DNA of 64,000 nucleotides from Clavaria fumosa (GCA_951802425.1 OX637803.1:1612001-1676000), one strand, 5' to 3'; positions 1 to 13,317 are shown, counted from the stretch's first letter. Notes: a model not told the origin generated them from the letters alone. Translations and numbers: made by a program.

Positions 1-3000
1 GCGCGTCAGGTTATCCCCTAGGCCACTCAATCTTGACGCGCTTCCAGGGAGAGCGCAGCTATTCGCGGTTGCTAATTCTCAAGGCTGGTTTGCTGCTATC
101 ACCCAGTCACACACCAGCCGAGGTACACTTGTTGTTCTCCACTGTCCATCAGCTAACGAGCTTGACGGAACCCACTTCAGGTCTCATATGTTCTCCACTC
201 TCCGATCTTCGAGACGCATTCAATCAGCCTTCAACCTCCGCAGCAGAAGAGTTGCCGTTCACTCCCAAGCGCACCATCGACATCTCGAACGCGGTTCCTA
301 ACGTCATTACCTTCGCATGCAGTGGGACTCGCCTTGTGGTTGGCCTCCTCCAAGGGGAGGTAGTGATTTTTGACACGGCTATCCTCTTCACCCCTGGCTC
401 GGATGTTGTCCTTCCATTGCATACCTTCCCCTCGAACACGAACACGCCACTACGCCAGATCGTTTCGAACCCCGCGGAGATGCCCTTCGTCGCATTGATT
501 CGCGAACGGGTATCCGATGCGAACTCTCCAACGATTGAGGTGCTCAACCTCGAAAGTATGCAGTCGATGGTTGGTTGGAGGTCGAGCGGCACCCCGGTAA
601 CGACCCCGGTCACTTGTACGTCTCCTCACGTGGATAGACGAGTGCCTTATTTATATTCCGTCTAGTGTCGTGGTCTCCCAAAGGAAAACAGCTGGCCATT
701 GGTATGCAGAGCGGAGAAATACTGACCTTTGATCCATCGGACCCGTCAACTACCAAGACCTTCTTCCCTCGCCCTCCCACTTCGGCACCTCAGACAGTGC
801 TTAGTGCTATCTGGCTTGCCAACCCAACTTTCTATGCGATTTATATGCCTACCCATGTCGATACCCCGGACATTGATCTCCTCCATTTTATCATCTCGCT
901 GGATTCCAAGAAGCAGACAATGACTTCAGTCACGCTTGTGCCGCCTTGTTTGCCGTTCCCCGGTTTACGCCCGCCTTCAGCTTTCCCGCTCGTTTTGCGG
1001 AATTGGGGCTCTGCAAAATTCCTAATGTTGGTTGGAGACAGCGCCTCGTCAGATATCGGCGCTTTCACATGTACCGTTAATGCCGATAATTTGGAGGAAT
1101 GGCGAAGTCTTTCTCTTGAGGAGACGACGCAGCCAGCCATGCCTTTGGATAATGACACTGCAGATACCGTTCTCGTTGGCCTGGAGCTGGACCTCACGTC
1201 GACGCAGTCTGTGTCTCACACCAACGTTTCTGGTGCAGAAGCGGAAGCTCACCCGTCACCCATCATGTATGCATATGCCAGCGACGGCACCGTCTTGGGC
1301 TGGCACCTGATCAATCTCCAAGGTGGTGCCTATCCTGGGATGGTGAATACAAGCGCTTCTGGTGCACGTTCGCTGCGTGCGGTCGTGCCAACCGACTCTG
1401 GCCACGACGCAGTTATGATATCGAGGACCCCAAGCACCTTCGACGACGCTATGGCTACTTCTGCCCCTCCCTCCGCGATCACTGCCACGTCCGCAGGTCA
1501 GTTCCCCGGGTTCGGACAATCTCAATTCGAACGAACATCTGCCTTTGGTCAGCCGGCCACATCTGCGTTCGCGCCTCAGGCATCGTCCCAATCTGCGTTT
1601 GGTCAAACCGGCTTCCCTCAGACGTCCTCAGCATTCCAAAGTACCTCCGCGGCAAATAAAGGGGGCTTCAGTGCCTTCTCGACCGCCACACCATCAAAAT
1701 TTGGCCAAGTCGGTTTTGGGTTTGGGCCGCCCACTCCTTCGTCCGCGGCTGGTCCAAGGCAACACTCGGACGAAGCCATGATGTCGGATGTTCCATCTGG
1801 TTTCGGCGGCATGTCTGTTGGTGAAGGAGACACCTCGAAGGCGAAGGGAAGCTTCGGCAGCAGCGGCGGCATCTTTGGCCAGGCCCCGTCTGAGTCAAAA
1901 TCGTTCTCTGGAGACAACAAGGCGAGGGACTCATCCTCGGGTAGTGAGGGCTTAGGCGGGCTCATCAAGCCGGCTACTGGATTTGGCACGTTCTCCACCC
2001 CTACGTCCCAACCTCAGGGGATTGCAATTGGGCAGACTCCGAAACCAGCCGTAGCGTCCGCCTTTGGCAAGACGGGCTTCAATACACCTACGTTCGGCAA
2101 GTCTGGGTTCGGACAAGCATCTGGGTTTGGCAGCTTCGCTTCTGTGACTCCTGCTTCCACTTCAACCTCCGGCGGGTTCAGCGCTTTCGCACAGGCTGGA
2201 CCCACGAGCTTCTTGCCTGCTGCTACTGCAAGTGCGCAGGGCGGGAACGAAGGAGGAAACGCCAAACCTGCATGGGCAACAGCGGGTCAACCAAGCAAGG
2301 GCACTTTTGGTAGTGGCGGAGCCTTCACTGGTGGAAGCGCTTTCGGATCAGCAGATACTGCGGCTGCACCCGCATTCGGAGGCGCGGCCAGCTCTGCCTC
2401 GAGCAGTTTTGGCCAGCCACAACGTACAGTCCAAAGTGCGTTCGGCACGAGCGCATTTGGCGGGTTCGGTGGCGCGGCTGAACCTGGGAAGCTTCCTTCG
2501 TTCACTCAGCAACCTAGGGACAGTCCTGGCGATTTGAGCGCTCCCAGTTCTCCTCAGCCGGTCGCAGCGATCGCGGCTGCACCTCCGCCTTCTACCCTTC
2601 CCACTCACCCTTCTCTACCTAAGAAGCCCGAGTTTGGAGCTCCTATCGCCACGCCAGCAGAGCCGAAGCCGCCCCTGCCATCTTCTGCGTTCCTCAAACC
2701 TGCAGCTGGCTTTGGTGCCTTTGGATCCACGACCGCGCCCAACACCGCGTCTCCATTTTTCAACCCACCGTCGACCACCGTAACCTCCGCCTTCACCGCC
2801 TTTACTGGTGCAGGTGCCGCTGCACCACGTTCGCCTGTCGTCGCCGCCGCCGCTGGCTCTGCCGCTCCCACCTTTGGCGCTCCTTCGGCTTTGGGCCAGA
2901 TAGCCAAACCGGTATTTGGTTCGCCTTCTACGCTGTCACCAGCGGTCAAGAGTGCAGCGACGCCTGTCGCGGGGGCCTTCAGCCAGTATATTGGGGCCGC

Positions 3001-5693
3001 GAGTGGATTTGGGGCGTTTGCCGGGCCGCAGAAATCGTTTGGCGAATTGTTGAAGGCCAGTGGCGACGATGCTAAGGACTCCAAGTCGCCGGCCCCGGAT
3101 GTAGGCGTCGCAGACAAGAAGCCAGATGTTGGTGATACGAAAGCTTCTCAGGCTGAAACCCCTGGTGATAGTGATGTCGTCAAGGACAAAGCAAGCGCGC
3201 CTCAGGATGCCGCTGCTCCCACTCCGTCTCCATCACTACTTCCAAGCACGAAAGAGTCCACCGAAGCCGACACCGTACCTTCGAAAGACCTAGAGAAGAC
3301 AACAATCCCCAAGGTTTGGCCATCAGGAAACATTACAGCCAGAACAGTCAAATCCGATTCCGGCTCAGACGATGATGATTCTGCGCCTGCTGAGCGCTTC
3401 CCCGAGGACAACGTAGCATCCTTGGAGCCATCCAAAAAGCCACCAATACCGGAAGAGTCGTCCATCAGTTCTTTGTCCATCTCATCTCTGAACTCCTTCG
3501 TGGAGGTCACGGGACCTGAGCAGGGGAGCGGGGGAGAGGAGGAACCGGGAGAACAAGAGGAAGATGAGGAAGAACAAGAGGAAGAACAAGAGGCAGAACA
3601 AGATGAAGAAGGATCATCGGCTCCAGAGACATTGTCGTCTGAATCGCGAGAAAACTCTGAAGATGAGCTTTCCGGTGACGAAACGCCGTCCAGCGACGGC
3701 GAAAAGCCTGTGGTCAAGGAGGCGGCAGATATCCCGCTTCCAGCAACGCCACAGTCTAGATCACCCTCCACGACGCCGAGGCCAACACTGTCCACCCTTG
3801 CGGCAAGTGAATCGCCGCTCATGAAGTCTTCTCTACCAACACGCGCTACAAGTACTACACCTCCCGGCTCGCCCGTGAAACCATCCGCCCAGTCGTCGAT
3901 AAAGCAGCCAGCACCAGTGTCTGCCTTTTTAACTCCTGCACAAGCTTCCGCAAGCAACGCCAGCCTAGGACGACTGAGTACTCGTCCAGCCCGCAGTTCC
4001 CCGCTTTCCCATTCTCTTGTCCAAATGGGTGGCGATTCCGTCAAGAAAGAGAGCGAGGCTGCGCCTGTTGTGCCTGTCACTAGTACTTCATCGACGTCTG
4101 TGCCGAAGGCTGCCCCGGATGCCCCATCCGCGGAATCTCTGAAGACATCTCCAGAGTCCAGCCGTCCATTGCCTCAACAGGCCTCTTCCCCTGTTTTGGC
4201 CACCCCATCGACTCCCAGTACCGCATCTCAGCCCAGACTTACCCAACCTTCCTCTCTTGCCCCGGCTTCATCCCCTACTGCTTTCCCACCCCCTGTTGTC
4301 GCCTCCACAGCGTCTCCATTGCAGCCACAACAACCGACAAAGGAGCCGACCAAAGAGCTAGGTATGCAGACTGAATGTGCAAACCTTATTGGCGCATTGG
4401 CCAAAGAATTGGAACAGGTTGGCTCACATCTCTCTCCGGATATCAAAATGTTAGCTGAATTGCATATGTAGTTCCGACATTTAGCTCAAGAGACAGGCAA
4501 GAAATGCAACGCTCTCAAGATACCTCACCTTGGATCTCGAACCATGTCGGATATGTTCGACAACACAAAATGGGGGCCAGCTGACTATGTTCTTTGGGGC
4601 ACGTGTTTGAAACGGGTAGTCAAAGACATTGGCGAGGCGGAAGTGAAGCGGCAAGCGCAAGGTGAACAAGTCAAGAGTTTGAAAAGAGACATGCTGAAAG
4701 GTGATTAGTTGTGTAACTTCCTTGATTCCGAGCCGCTCATCCCATGTCGCATAGCGGGAACAAGAAAAGAAGAGATAGTTAGGTTTGACCGCGCAAGATA
4801 TGATGAGGAGCTTGCCAAGCTTCTCAAGGTAAGGACCCTTGGCCCCGAACATTTGGAAACTCAGACCAAATTGAGGCGCGACATTCGGGTTCGTCAATCT
4901 ATCTGCATGCAATGACGCAGGGCTTATGTTACCATCACCTAGATGGTGCGAGACCGGATCCAGAAACTTGAGGGTAACCTGGAATGCTCCAAACGAAAAG
5001 TTTGTCAGTACAGGGCTGGGAGATCACAAATACGGTAGGTCAACTAAAGTTGAGTTCACCTTCCTCTTACCAAGTTCCTTGTGATGTAGGCCACCGTCTC
5101 TTGACATTATCTCTCGCACATACCGTAACATCGATACTGTCATATCACAGCAAGCCGACTCCATCAACGCTTTAACCGCTCGCATCTCCAAAGTCGACCT
5201 GTCCAGCTCGTTGTCTCAGGCGTTTTCTGAGCGCGATCTTAGGCTCTCTAATCAAACGAAGAAGCCAGTTGTCAGCATGGTTCCAAACGTTGCGGTGACC
5301 ACAGCAGCTGCCCTGAACGCCGAACGATCCGCACAAAATCTGAAGCAAGCATTGCTCGCCGTTCGCAAAGAACCATTGCTAAACTCGATGGCCACCCCCG
5401 GAGGAGCGACTCCGCTGCAGAAGTCGAATGATTCAGGCGCGGGATTGAGCACAGATCAGGCGGACACATCTCTGGCAGCACCTCTAGATCCCCCTTTCAG
5501 CATTGACGAATCACCCACATCCATGTTCAAGGCGAGAAGGACTCTGGGCCCGAAGCTTCATTCAAAACCCATACCTTTCAAAAATTCTCCTGCCTCATCC
5601 TCGTCTGCACCGTCGGCGTTCGATTGGGGACCGCTGCCCAGTAGCGCACCTATGACTACGCTATCTAGCGATGTCAGGAAAGGGACTTCGTAA
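1..5693 (+). CDS. NUP159: Nucleoporin Nup159/Nup214, FG-repeat protein (5' partial)
   Basis: Exons read 1-9, 84-122, 181-615, 666-4417, 4472-4700, 4755-4888, 4943-5034 and 5090-5693. The start codon lies left of the window and about 1,760 residues are visible. The first part is a beta-propeller with family motifs (GWFAAIT, LICSPLSDLRDAF, LSWSPKGKQLAIG) that appear only after the short introns are removed. Then comes a long FG/GF-repeat region (about nt 1500-3060) rich in S, T, A and P, an E-rich acidic stretch near nt 3535-3615, and a C-terminal helical part (RARYDEELAKLLK, PSLDIISRTYRNID). Known role of the family: cytoplasmic face of the nuclear pore, docking the Dbp5 helicase during mRNA export. 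Large antisense ORFs within it are shadows. A damaged partial copy of its FG region lies at 54.5-55.7 kb. Confidence 0.92.
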
Positions 5694-5937
5694 AATCTGT
5701 CACAAAAAATAACTTCGCTAACCCACTACACCTGTGAGCCTCGCATGATTGGCTCAAGCAACATGGTGGTGAACCGTCAAAGTTGCCTAACTAGGCTGTT
5801 TCATATGCTCGTCCAGTGCCCCATGGTAACTGATACAATCGTAATTAGGCGTAAACTACGGAATAATGGAATGGCAAATATTGTTGATATGATCACTGTC
5901 GTTCGTTTCTGACCCAGGTCAAGCCATCCCAGGCTCT

Positions 5938-7062
5938 TCATTTCACGTTCTGCGAGGATACAACGACTACAACACTGTCTCCCCCTTGAGACTTGTCCGA
6001 CTCAGCCTTCTTCAATTTAGCTTGCGTAATTAACCACTTGGATATCGCAGCGAAGCTTCGAACTTGGCCAGGAGCATATCGCTCATACGTTGTCTCCTCA
6101 CGATAAGCAATTTGAGCGGTATTGATCTAATAGTGTATGCTGAGATAGAGTGGAAGTTGGGAGCGTAAACTGAGCACGAACTAGGATGTCGGCTGTAAGT
6201 CCCTTGATTGGCGAAGCTGTACTCCTGAAGCGGTGAAGGCGGTAGTTATCCATGCCGAGAGATGGGATACTGTGGTCACTGTCTCGCTGCGCGGGTCAAG
6301 GAGGTTTAGCCTAGGGCAGAGTAAGAGACCCTGGGTTTCCTCACATGCCAATCCGTTTCGTAAGGCCAATCCTCGCTCCCCTTTGGGACGAGTGCGGCTT
6401 CGTGCCGCATGAGGCTCGGATCGAGTATCGCGCGCAGAGGATGGTCGAAGATCCGGGCGACCTCGCGCGGGCACGCCCGCAGATGGTCCAAGACAGCGGG
6501 GTTGCTTAGCACGGCGACGACGGGGGTGACGACTATCCTCGAGGTCGAGAAGACGGGCTCGAGGAGGCCTATGATGTGGGCGTCCGGGCAGCCAATGGGG
6601 AGCGCGACTTCTTCAAACGCCTCTCGAAACTGCAAGTAGGGGCCAAGGCCACTCGCGGTCAGCCGAAGAACGCGCACGAAGGGATTGGGTGGACGGACGG
6701 ACCGCGGTGTCGACGAGATGTTTGTCAAGCTTGTCCAGCATCCCGCCCGGGAGGGCCGTGTCTCCCGGTTGAGAAATGTATTTGGAACGCGTGGTGAGGA
6801 GCACGCGTAGCTCGCCCGCACGCTCAAAAAGAAGGACCAAGACCGCCCCGAGCTTTGACGGACGATGCACAGATCTACAACGGTGCACAATTAGTGGAAC
6901 TGATGCAGAGAGGCGGCGAGCGAAACGGACGAACAAGTCAGGTTTACTGGCGTCGTACAGCCTGAGCCGTTCAATGCATCTCCTCGACTCCTCCGACAGA
7001 CCTTGCAGGCTGGAGACAGGTACGGCAGGACAAGTCCAGTCGGTAAGACTGTAGTTGGTCAT
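5938..7062 (-). CDS. Nudix hydrolase, Pcd1/NUDT7-type coenzyme A diphosphatase
   Basis: Exons (minus strand) 7062-6935, 6874-6703, 6629-6345, 6286-6182 and 6126-5938 give 292 residues. The LLTTRS...PGG signature followed by DTA|FREAFEEVALP forms the Nudix box; intron 2 splits it exactly at DTA|FRE. This arrangement is typical of peroxisomal or mitochondrial enzymes that cleave CoA or oxidised CoA to phosphopantetheine and 3',5'-ADP. Downstream, YRLHRFRSTASPIKGLTADIL matches the family C-terminal part. Intron 1 (60 bp) is in frame, so automatic tools may retain it. No clear C-terminal PTS1 is seen; the protein ends SSQNVK. Substrate is inferred from the family only. Confidence 0.85.
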
Positions 7063-7242
7063 GGTAGGCTGTGGACGACAACCCAGAGGGCCGCAGCAAG
7101 CGACGGCACTCCTGTCAAGCAGGGGGAGTACAGCACGCTACCGCCATTGACTCGACGTGACGCGGAATCAAGAAATTTGGTTCAAATGCAACGGTATATA
7201 CAAGTTATATAAAAAATATGTGTGTACACCCAAACGGAACAG

Positions 7243-10023
7243 TCATGCAATAGATCGTCCTCGAGGCTTCCGTTTCACTACCTTTCTACTGCGTGTCCTC
7301 TTCGGTGGCTCGGGTAACCATTCCCCATTCTCAGCGGCATCCTCGATAGCACCCTCAACGTACCCCACCCCCATGAAAACGGGGACACCGCCTCCGCCGC
7401 CGTGTGCGAGAAATCCCCTCCTCAAGCTCCTCGAACCAACACCCATCAGTACATCATTCTCCTGTTCGGAATGCACGCTCAAGCCCCGCGTTTGGCGCCT
7501 TCGGCTGTACAACACACTGGTACTTGCCGTAGATCCTCGCGAGTCAGGACGCTGCATCGCGCAATCAGATGCATATGAAGAGGGAACGTTCGAAGACGCC
7601 ACGCTCGTGGCACGAGAAGGCACAAGGTGTTCAGTGTCAGGATTCAGAGACAGAAACGCGCCGGCTTTGGCCGGGGAGTCGAAGAGCGACAATTCGTCGT
7701 CGTTCGAGTCGCCTCCATCACGTACTATTACGGAGTTCGAATTCCGAGCCGGAAAGAGACGGCGTGGTGGTCGCGGTCTCCTGGGCGAGTCGATAGGCAT
7801 GGGAGACGAAGGGGTCCGCTTGGCCATGACCTCGTTTAATCTCCGAAATGACATCGATTTATCTGAGATAGAATTATCCTTGCTGGTATCCATGTCGTCT
7901 CGGGCTGCGTCGGGGAATACCCGAGGGTCTCCACCATCCTGCCGTGAGATAGATATTGGCGACAGCAGTTCCTCCCGACTTGTGTCTTCCTTGTTATCCT
8001 CATCGTCAGAACAGAGAGATGGCGTGGTGAGCTCCGTGTCAGCAACCGACATGGATGTCTGATCAGCCGAACGTTGCGAGAATGAAGTAGATGGCCGCGA
8101 CGACGCGTTGCTGCTCGTAGACGTATTGGAGCCGTGTGCGGAGGAGTTCACACGTCGGCGCACGACACGATCTGCAGCGAGGCGTGCAAGCCCAAAAGTT
8201 AGCCAAATGTGCCCGATAAGTCTGACCGAAGAAATACAAACACTGATCGGCTGTCAGATCGATGCCAGTGAAAGGGCCCCTCTTCCGCTTCTGGCCCATA
8301 CTGGGGACATATTCGTGGTCTCGGAGGGGAATCCGAGAAGCCTGCCTCACATTCTGGCCTGAGTCGGATCCACTCGGCCCTCGCCCGTTCGCGGGGCATT
8401 CGCTCAACCTGTCCGTTTCTACACCCCTCGAAGGCGCGCTGCTGGATGACACAGGCCCATCTGCAGACACTCTCCTCAATCTGGCCGTCTTGATCTCGTT
8501 CAAGAAGGCCGCCATCTTGTCGCTGGGGACGTTAACCGCAGCCACGCCAACGCGCCTCGCGTGTGAGCTGCCAAGCACGCCGGGGTTGATAGGAGCCTCG
8601 ACGACCGGCGGGGCGCGCCTGAGGGCCGAGCGGGCGGCTGTAAACAGCTCGCTCGCATCTGACGCCGATGATGTCCAGTCAGCGGAAGTCGAGATGGGCC
8701 CAAAGGAAAGCGGCGGAGGCGGTGGGGCTGGTGGAGGTAGCGGGGCAAGCGAACCGCCATTCCATGAACCGTGGGCTCGGGGCTCGAAGGTAATCCGCCG
8801 GGAAAGCTATCGAGACAAGGAGCGTCAATGGTTGAACCGGACCAGATTAACCGATAAAAAATGCAGGCACAATCACACGTACCTCCTCTTTCAGATTCCG
8901 AATCTCCTCCTCGAGCATTCTGATCCTCTCCTTGTCCCTGGCTCTCTCGAGCTCAGCCTCCGCAGTCTCTCGGTCTCGCGTGGCTGCCCCGCGTCTCTCG
9001 TTCCTGCTCTGTTCCTCTCTAGCGGCAGCGAGTTCAATCTCCTTGGTCCGCAGGCGTTGCGGTGACACGAGTAGCGAGATATCTGCATCTGTCAGCTCAT
9101 CCGCAAGCACACGAGACCTGCCCGAGCCGGACCCTGAGCTCGCGGTCTTGCCTTTGCCCATAGGTGACCCAGTCAACGACGGGTCGCCAGGGAGGAGCAG
9201 AGTGGGGTCCCCGTCATCGCTGAACATGCTCACCGCCGCTCGGACAGAGGACACAGAGCGTTGCAAGCGCGCCGTCGCTGCCGGGGCTGGCGATGACGGC
9301 GCCGCAGGTAGCTTGGACGAAGGGCCAGCCTTGGTTGCGGGCGGGCGTTTGCAAGGGCTGGGTATGCCTGGGGCGAAACGCACGTGACGGTCGTCTGAGG
9401 GAAGTGGCGACCCGGGCTCGAGGGACATCGAGCGTGGGAAGAGAGAGCCGGGCATGGTGGACGGCTTGCTGCGACGCAGCGCAGAACGAGGAGGCTGGGC
9501 TTGCCCGTCGTCTCCGTCGTCGTCTGTGAATACTTCTGATCCACCCGATGAAAAGTGAGCGGACGTGCTGTTACGACGGAGGCACGGACTGTCATCTTTA
9601 TTCACTCTTGTGCGCGCCATGCTCCGTTCAGGCGACGGTGCGGCTCGTGGCCGCAGTGCTCCATGAGTTGGCTGTGATGGTAGAGGCGGTGGTGGTGCTA
9701 TGGGGGGCTTGCTGCCGCGGTCTCCCTTGGTTGACTCTGCCCGTTGTCGCCGTCTCGGCTGCGCATGGTGTCGACAGTTCTGACAATTCACGTCAATTCG
9801 AGAGCCGCTAGCCTCCGGTAACTCCTCGCACTCGCTAAGGTCCTGACATACCGTAAAAGGACGTGAAGTGAAGGGTGGGTGACATTGTGGCTACAAAACT
9901 GACCTCGTCGTCGTCGTCGAGACCCGTCGTTCCACCGGTCGCGTTGCTGACGAACGCGCCTATCTCACTCTTGAAGAATCCAAATACGTTGGAAAGCAGA
10001 CCCGTGTCGCGTTTTGGCGCCAT
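7243..10023 (-). CDS. Unknown coiled-coil protein, 862 residues
   Basis: Exons 10023-9904, 9842-8883, 8806-8227 and 8171-7243 keep one frame. I do not recognise a named family. Visible parts: an N-terminal block (MAPKRDTGLLSNVFGFFKSE), a D-rich turn, a CQNC doublet, low-complexity S/P/R-rich stretches, a charged coiled coil of about 80 residues just before intron 2 (RERETAEAELERARDK-like), a compact block (KMAAFLNEIKTARLRRV) that looks conserved, and a basic C-terminus (RSRKVVKRKPRGRSIA). The end of exon 3 (donor at 8226) is the least certain join. A plausible role is nuclear or cytoskeletal, but that is only a guess from composition. A CACGTG motif and an inverted CCAAT box lie about 100 bp upstream. 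Confidence 0.65.
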
Positions 10024-10252
10024 TCGACGGCGAAACCCTACAGCTGAAACCAAAATGGGCTTGAATCTTGGATGGTTGAGGCGAACACGCTTTTCCTGTT
10101 TATTTGGCTTTGATTGGATAGTCACGTGTTCATGATACAAACATGGAAAAATACAGTGAAAAAAGACACTAATTTAAAAGCAAAGGATGGCCTTTTTACA
10201 AGCAAAAAATGGACAGATCCACAATCCTGTCTATCACATACACAATTTTCGT

Positions 10253-11908
10253 CTAGAAAGGACCTGGGTACGGTGGAGCAGCCCCGTAGTTGGCCTGATT
10301 TGCCGCACTCTCCACTCTTGCTCTAACGGCAGCGTATGGGTTAGCGTATTGCATGGTCCTACTTATTGGTGCGTCCGTGGCTGGGAGAGTTGACACGAAT
10401 CCAGGGGGTGGCCCGGAGGGAACGCCGTATCCTGTCGGAGACACAGGGGCAGCACTCACGGCTGGCCGCTGCCCATGATTGGGGAGATACCCAGACGGCG
10501 GTGGGTCGCTAAACGCGCCATACGTGTCGAGACTGGGTCGTCCCGGCGGCCCAGCACGCAGGTCGTCCGCATCAGGTGTTTGGGGAACGATCGCGCTCGT
10601 GCTCTGGTTCCGCGCAGGGAACGTGAGCGTGCTGGGGTTGCCACCGGCGCCATTGCCAGCGAAGGTCGTAGAGAACGGATCGCTGATCTGAAGTGGCGGT
10701 AGGCCGTGATATGACGATGTCGCTGTCTCATCGCCCGCGTCGTCAGCTTGTGCATCCTCGCCGGCTGGTGCTTCCTCTTCATCGGGGCGTGTGAAGGGAG
10801 GGTCGCGAGGCCCGGTAGGGCTACGTCTTAGGTTTCCTCTACGCCACTCGCGGAAGAGATAACCGAACGATGCCGCCCAAAATACTGGACTCGAAACATG
10901 AGTGTCGATCATGACTCTCCTGATGAAGCACATACCGAATGCTAGCCAAAAGAAGATGGCCCCTGCCCTCTTGGTGCTGCACCATCCGGGCAAGCCATTT
11001 AGAAAATCAGTTCCTTTACCCGCATTGGGATCCTTGCTCGGATCCTTACAACCAGGTTGGGTGAATGACGATATTGTCGTGATGAATCTGGAGTAAGTAC
11101 ATGTCAAACACGCGTGAATAATCGCCGGAATTGGGAGATTGACTTGACTCACGCAAGCAGAAGAGAGAACAAAACCCCTGCTCCTGTGAGTACGAAGCTG
11201 ACCCGAGGTTCCCCAAGGGTTCGCGCCAATAGAGATAACTTGTCGTATTTGACATAGATGACGGGAACAAGGAGCAGAAAAGCGGATAGAAGCATGAGTA
11301 TCACTGCCACAAAGAGCGCGAAACCAGTGAGGCCAGCTTTCATGGGAGAACCGTCGCGTTAGCCGCGTCGGACGTCGCGTCAAGGGGAGATGAGACTCAC
11401 AAGGCCCGACGCCGAATTTGGCTTGGAAGCTGGCTACACCAGCAAAGCATGCCAACGCCAAGAAGGCGAAAAATATTTGGGAGGCATGGAAAACGATGAC
11501 GGCTTTTGGCACGATCAACTATGAAAGCGCGAGCCCGTCAGCACATCAGTCAGAGACGGCAAGAGTGAAGAGGACAAGAACCCCTAAGGTTAGGAGCCAC
11601 AATGGAGGGACAAGGATGAAGAAGAGGAGATAGTCTGCGACTGGGTTTGGCATCACCGAGCTTGCGCTGGGGAGGGTAGCCATCCCTCAGAGTCCCAGGG
11701 GAAAGTTGAACATGCTTATGTAACAATGTTCAACGGGACGGATAGGAAACGGAGAGAGGGTGCTGAAAGGGGAAGATTGGTTGATTGTGCACATGCAACG
11801 AGGACTCACATCGTCATCAAAGGGTCCATGGCCTGAGCTGAGACCGTGGGCGCTCTTTTGCGGAAAGGTATGCTCAAAGCCTTGCTTGATACGGTACAGG
11901 AGTGGCAT
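10253..11908 (-). CDS. Multi-pass membrane protein of unknown function
   Basis: Exons 11908-11810, 11762-11735, 11685-11576, 11518-11401, 11336-11153, 11087-10936 and 10884-10253 give 440 residues. At least five hydrophobic segments are clear (ADYLLFFILVPPLWLLTLGVL, VFHASQIFFAFLALACFAGV, FALFVAVILMLLSAFLLLVP, VSFVLTGAGVLFSLLL, AGAIFFWLAFVFWAASFGYLF; some adjoin introns). A loop with two Cys (QPGCKD...PGWCS) precedes the last segment. The C-terminal 190 residues are P/S/G-rich and look cytosolic. The 5' part is less sure: the 28-nt exon 2 and the donor at 11575 were chosen because they keep frame with intron lengths of 47-57 bp; the alternative is a start at 11683. No family name can be given. 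Confidence 0.65.
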
Positions 11909-12389
11909 CGTGAATGCGACAAGGTCGGGCAGACAAACAGTCGGAGAGGATTGAGGCGATGGTTCGCAGGAGAGAAACGGGGTTATAAGAAGAAACACGG
12001 CGAGGTCGTGAGGAACTTGTAAGGCGAACTCGAGGAGCTGCGCTGCGCGGTCGGAAAGCCTTGGTGGATGTTGTAGTGTAAGCTGTGTAAAAAGAAAGAG
12101 GCTATACGGAAGCGCTGCTCGCTAAGACGATTTTTATTGGTGATCTTTGATGACGGCTATGCGTGGCGATGGCGGACAACTTTTTTTTGGTTGTGATGGT
12201 GGTAACGGTGGACGACGCCGACGGTTAGACTGACCGCGACCGCCGTGCCAAGCGCATGCGTGACACGCTGACAAGTCACACACAAGCAAATAAACCCTGC
12301 GTACAAAAATTACTGGTAGGATTTATTTTGCCCCGTCGTTTGTCGGTTATACAAAAATGGGGAACAGAAATACAATAACCAGCAGCATC
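11909..12389. other. Intergenic region, no gene seen
   Basis: This is the upstream region of the membrane-protein gene (minus strand) and the 3' flank of the pICln gene. Poly-T and poly-A runs and AT-rich tracts are present near 12120-12360. I see no coding signal or RNA gene. Confidence 0.6.
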
Positions 12390-13225
12390 CTAGTGGCCAT
12401 TCACCTCATTCTTCTTCAGCAAGCCTCGTGGATCATCGATGATGCTCTCGAGGTGCTCCAACGCCGCCTGCAAAAAAAAAAAGATGGTTCGACTAGTATG
12501 GCGCATATCGATTTTCATTGAGAAGGTTACTGCGCACCCGCCCAACTTCGCTTAGCTCCTGCCCCTCTGCGCCCGTGAAGGTCTCAAAATGAGACGTGTC
12601 ATCGTCCAGGAAGATGCCGTCATCTTCGTCATCGTCGCCTTGTCCATCAGATGGGTGCAGAGACGCACAGTAAGATAGCGCTTCAAAAATGAGATCCACT
12701 ATACAATCACATTGAGCAGGGGTGACGTCGAAACCAGAACGATGACGAACAAATATCGGCATCGTCGGGCACGATGGTCAACTCCCTCAAAGGTTGCTCT
12801 TCGTCGCCTTCATTATCCTCTTTGCCCGCGGCAACACCGCCCTCGTCAAGCTGACAGTAAATGTACGGGCCTGATTCTGCCTTCGAAATGGCATGAAGCG
12901 TGATGGCAGGATATTTGATCTCGAATCCTTGCTCGTTGGCCTCAGACATGAACACGAGCACACTGATCTTATCGCGTCAAATTTAATCCAGACGCGCGGG
13001 CCCCTGGTAAACCGATGTGCCGTACCTCTCAAGAACATACAACGTCCCGCGACTCGCCTGAAGTCCTTCTAACGGCGGAGTAAAGGAGATGGACACATTT
13101 TCCTGTCGGTGTCGCAAGACTGGTGGAATACTATCGAACGATGCAGGCGTCGACGCTGTGAGATCCCTGTGCGCCTCGACCGAAACGAAAGCAGGCAGAG
13201 CCGAGATGACCGTCACGGAAGGCAT
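12390..13225 (-). CDS. pICln / Lot5-family protein (methylosome subunit-like)
   Basis: Exons 13225-13026, 12962-12751, 12698-12538 and 12467-12390 give 216 residues. The PH-like fold of the family is recognisable from GTLYVLERSVLVFMSE, ITLHAISKAESGPYIYCQLD and the acidic loop before LRELTIVPDD. IFEALSYCASLHPSDG, a D/E-rich acidic tail and RAALEHLESIIDDP complete the family pattern. In animals pICln delivers Sm proteins to the PRMT5 methylosome for snRNP assembly; yeast Lot5 is poorly understood. The gene is divergent from the SH3 gene, with 166 bp between the two start codons holding two perfect TCACGTGA sites. The last intron acceptor is preceded by a run of ten T. Confidence 0.82.
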
Positions 13226-13279
13226 CGTCGAAGAATTTGTCGCAGCACGCAGCACAGCACAGCAGAGCAGAGCTTATCG

Positions 13280-13317
13280 TCACGTGATACCGAATCACAT
13301 GATAATTGTTCACGTGA
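13280..13317. promoter_or_regulatory. Paired TCACGTGA palindromes in a bidirectional promoter
   Basis: TCACGTGA occurs at 13280-13287 and 13310-13317, with a related TCACATGA at 13295-13302 between them. All lie in the 166-bp gap shared by the pICln (-) and SH3 (+) genes. CACGTG is the core site of bHLH factors of the Cbf1 type. Binding is inferred. Confidence 0.5.

Noticed and set aside
3202..4080. 292-codon antisense ORF within NUP159
   Set aside because: It mirrors S/T/P-rich codons of the sense frame, has no start context or introns and no recognisable product, while the sense protein is conserved.
7160..7200. tRNA-like T-loop (GGTTCAAAT)
   Set aside because: No acceptor stem, anticodon arm or D arm can be drawn around it. 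No tRNA, rRNA or CRISPR array was found in the window.
7157..8062. 301-codon plus-strand ORF over the 862-residue gene
   Set aside because: Shadow of the S/R-rich minus-strand exon 4. The minus frame joins three further exons in phase.
11519..11557. 39-bp intron option in the membrane-protein gene
   Set aside because: The donor at 11575 gives 57 bp with the same phase and acceptor, closer to local intron sizes.
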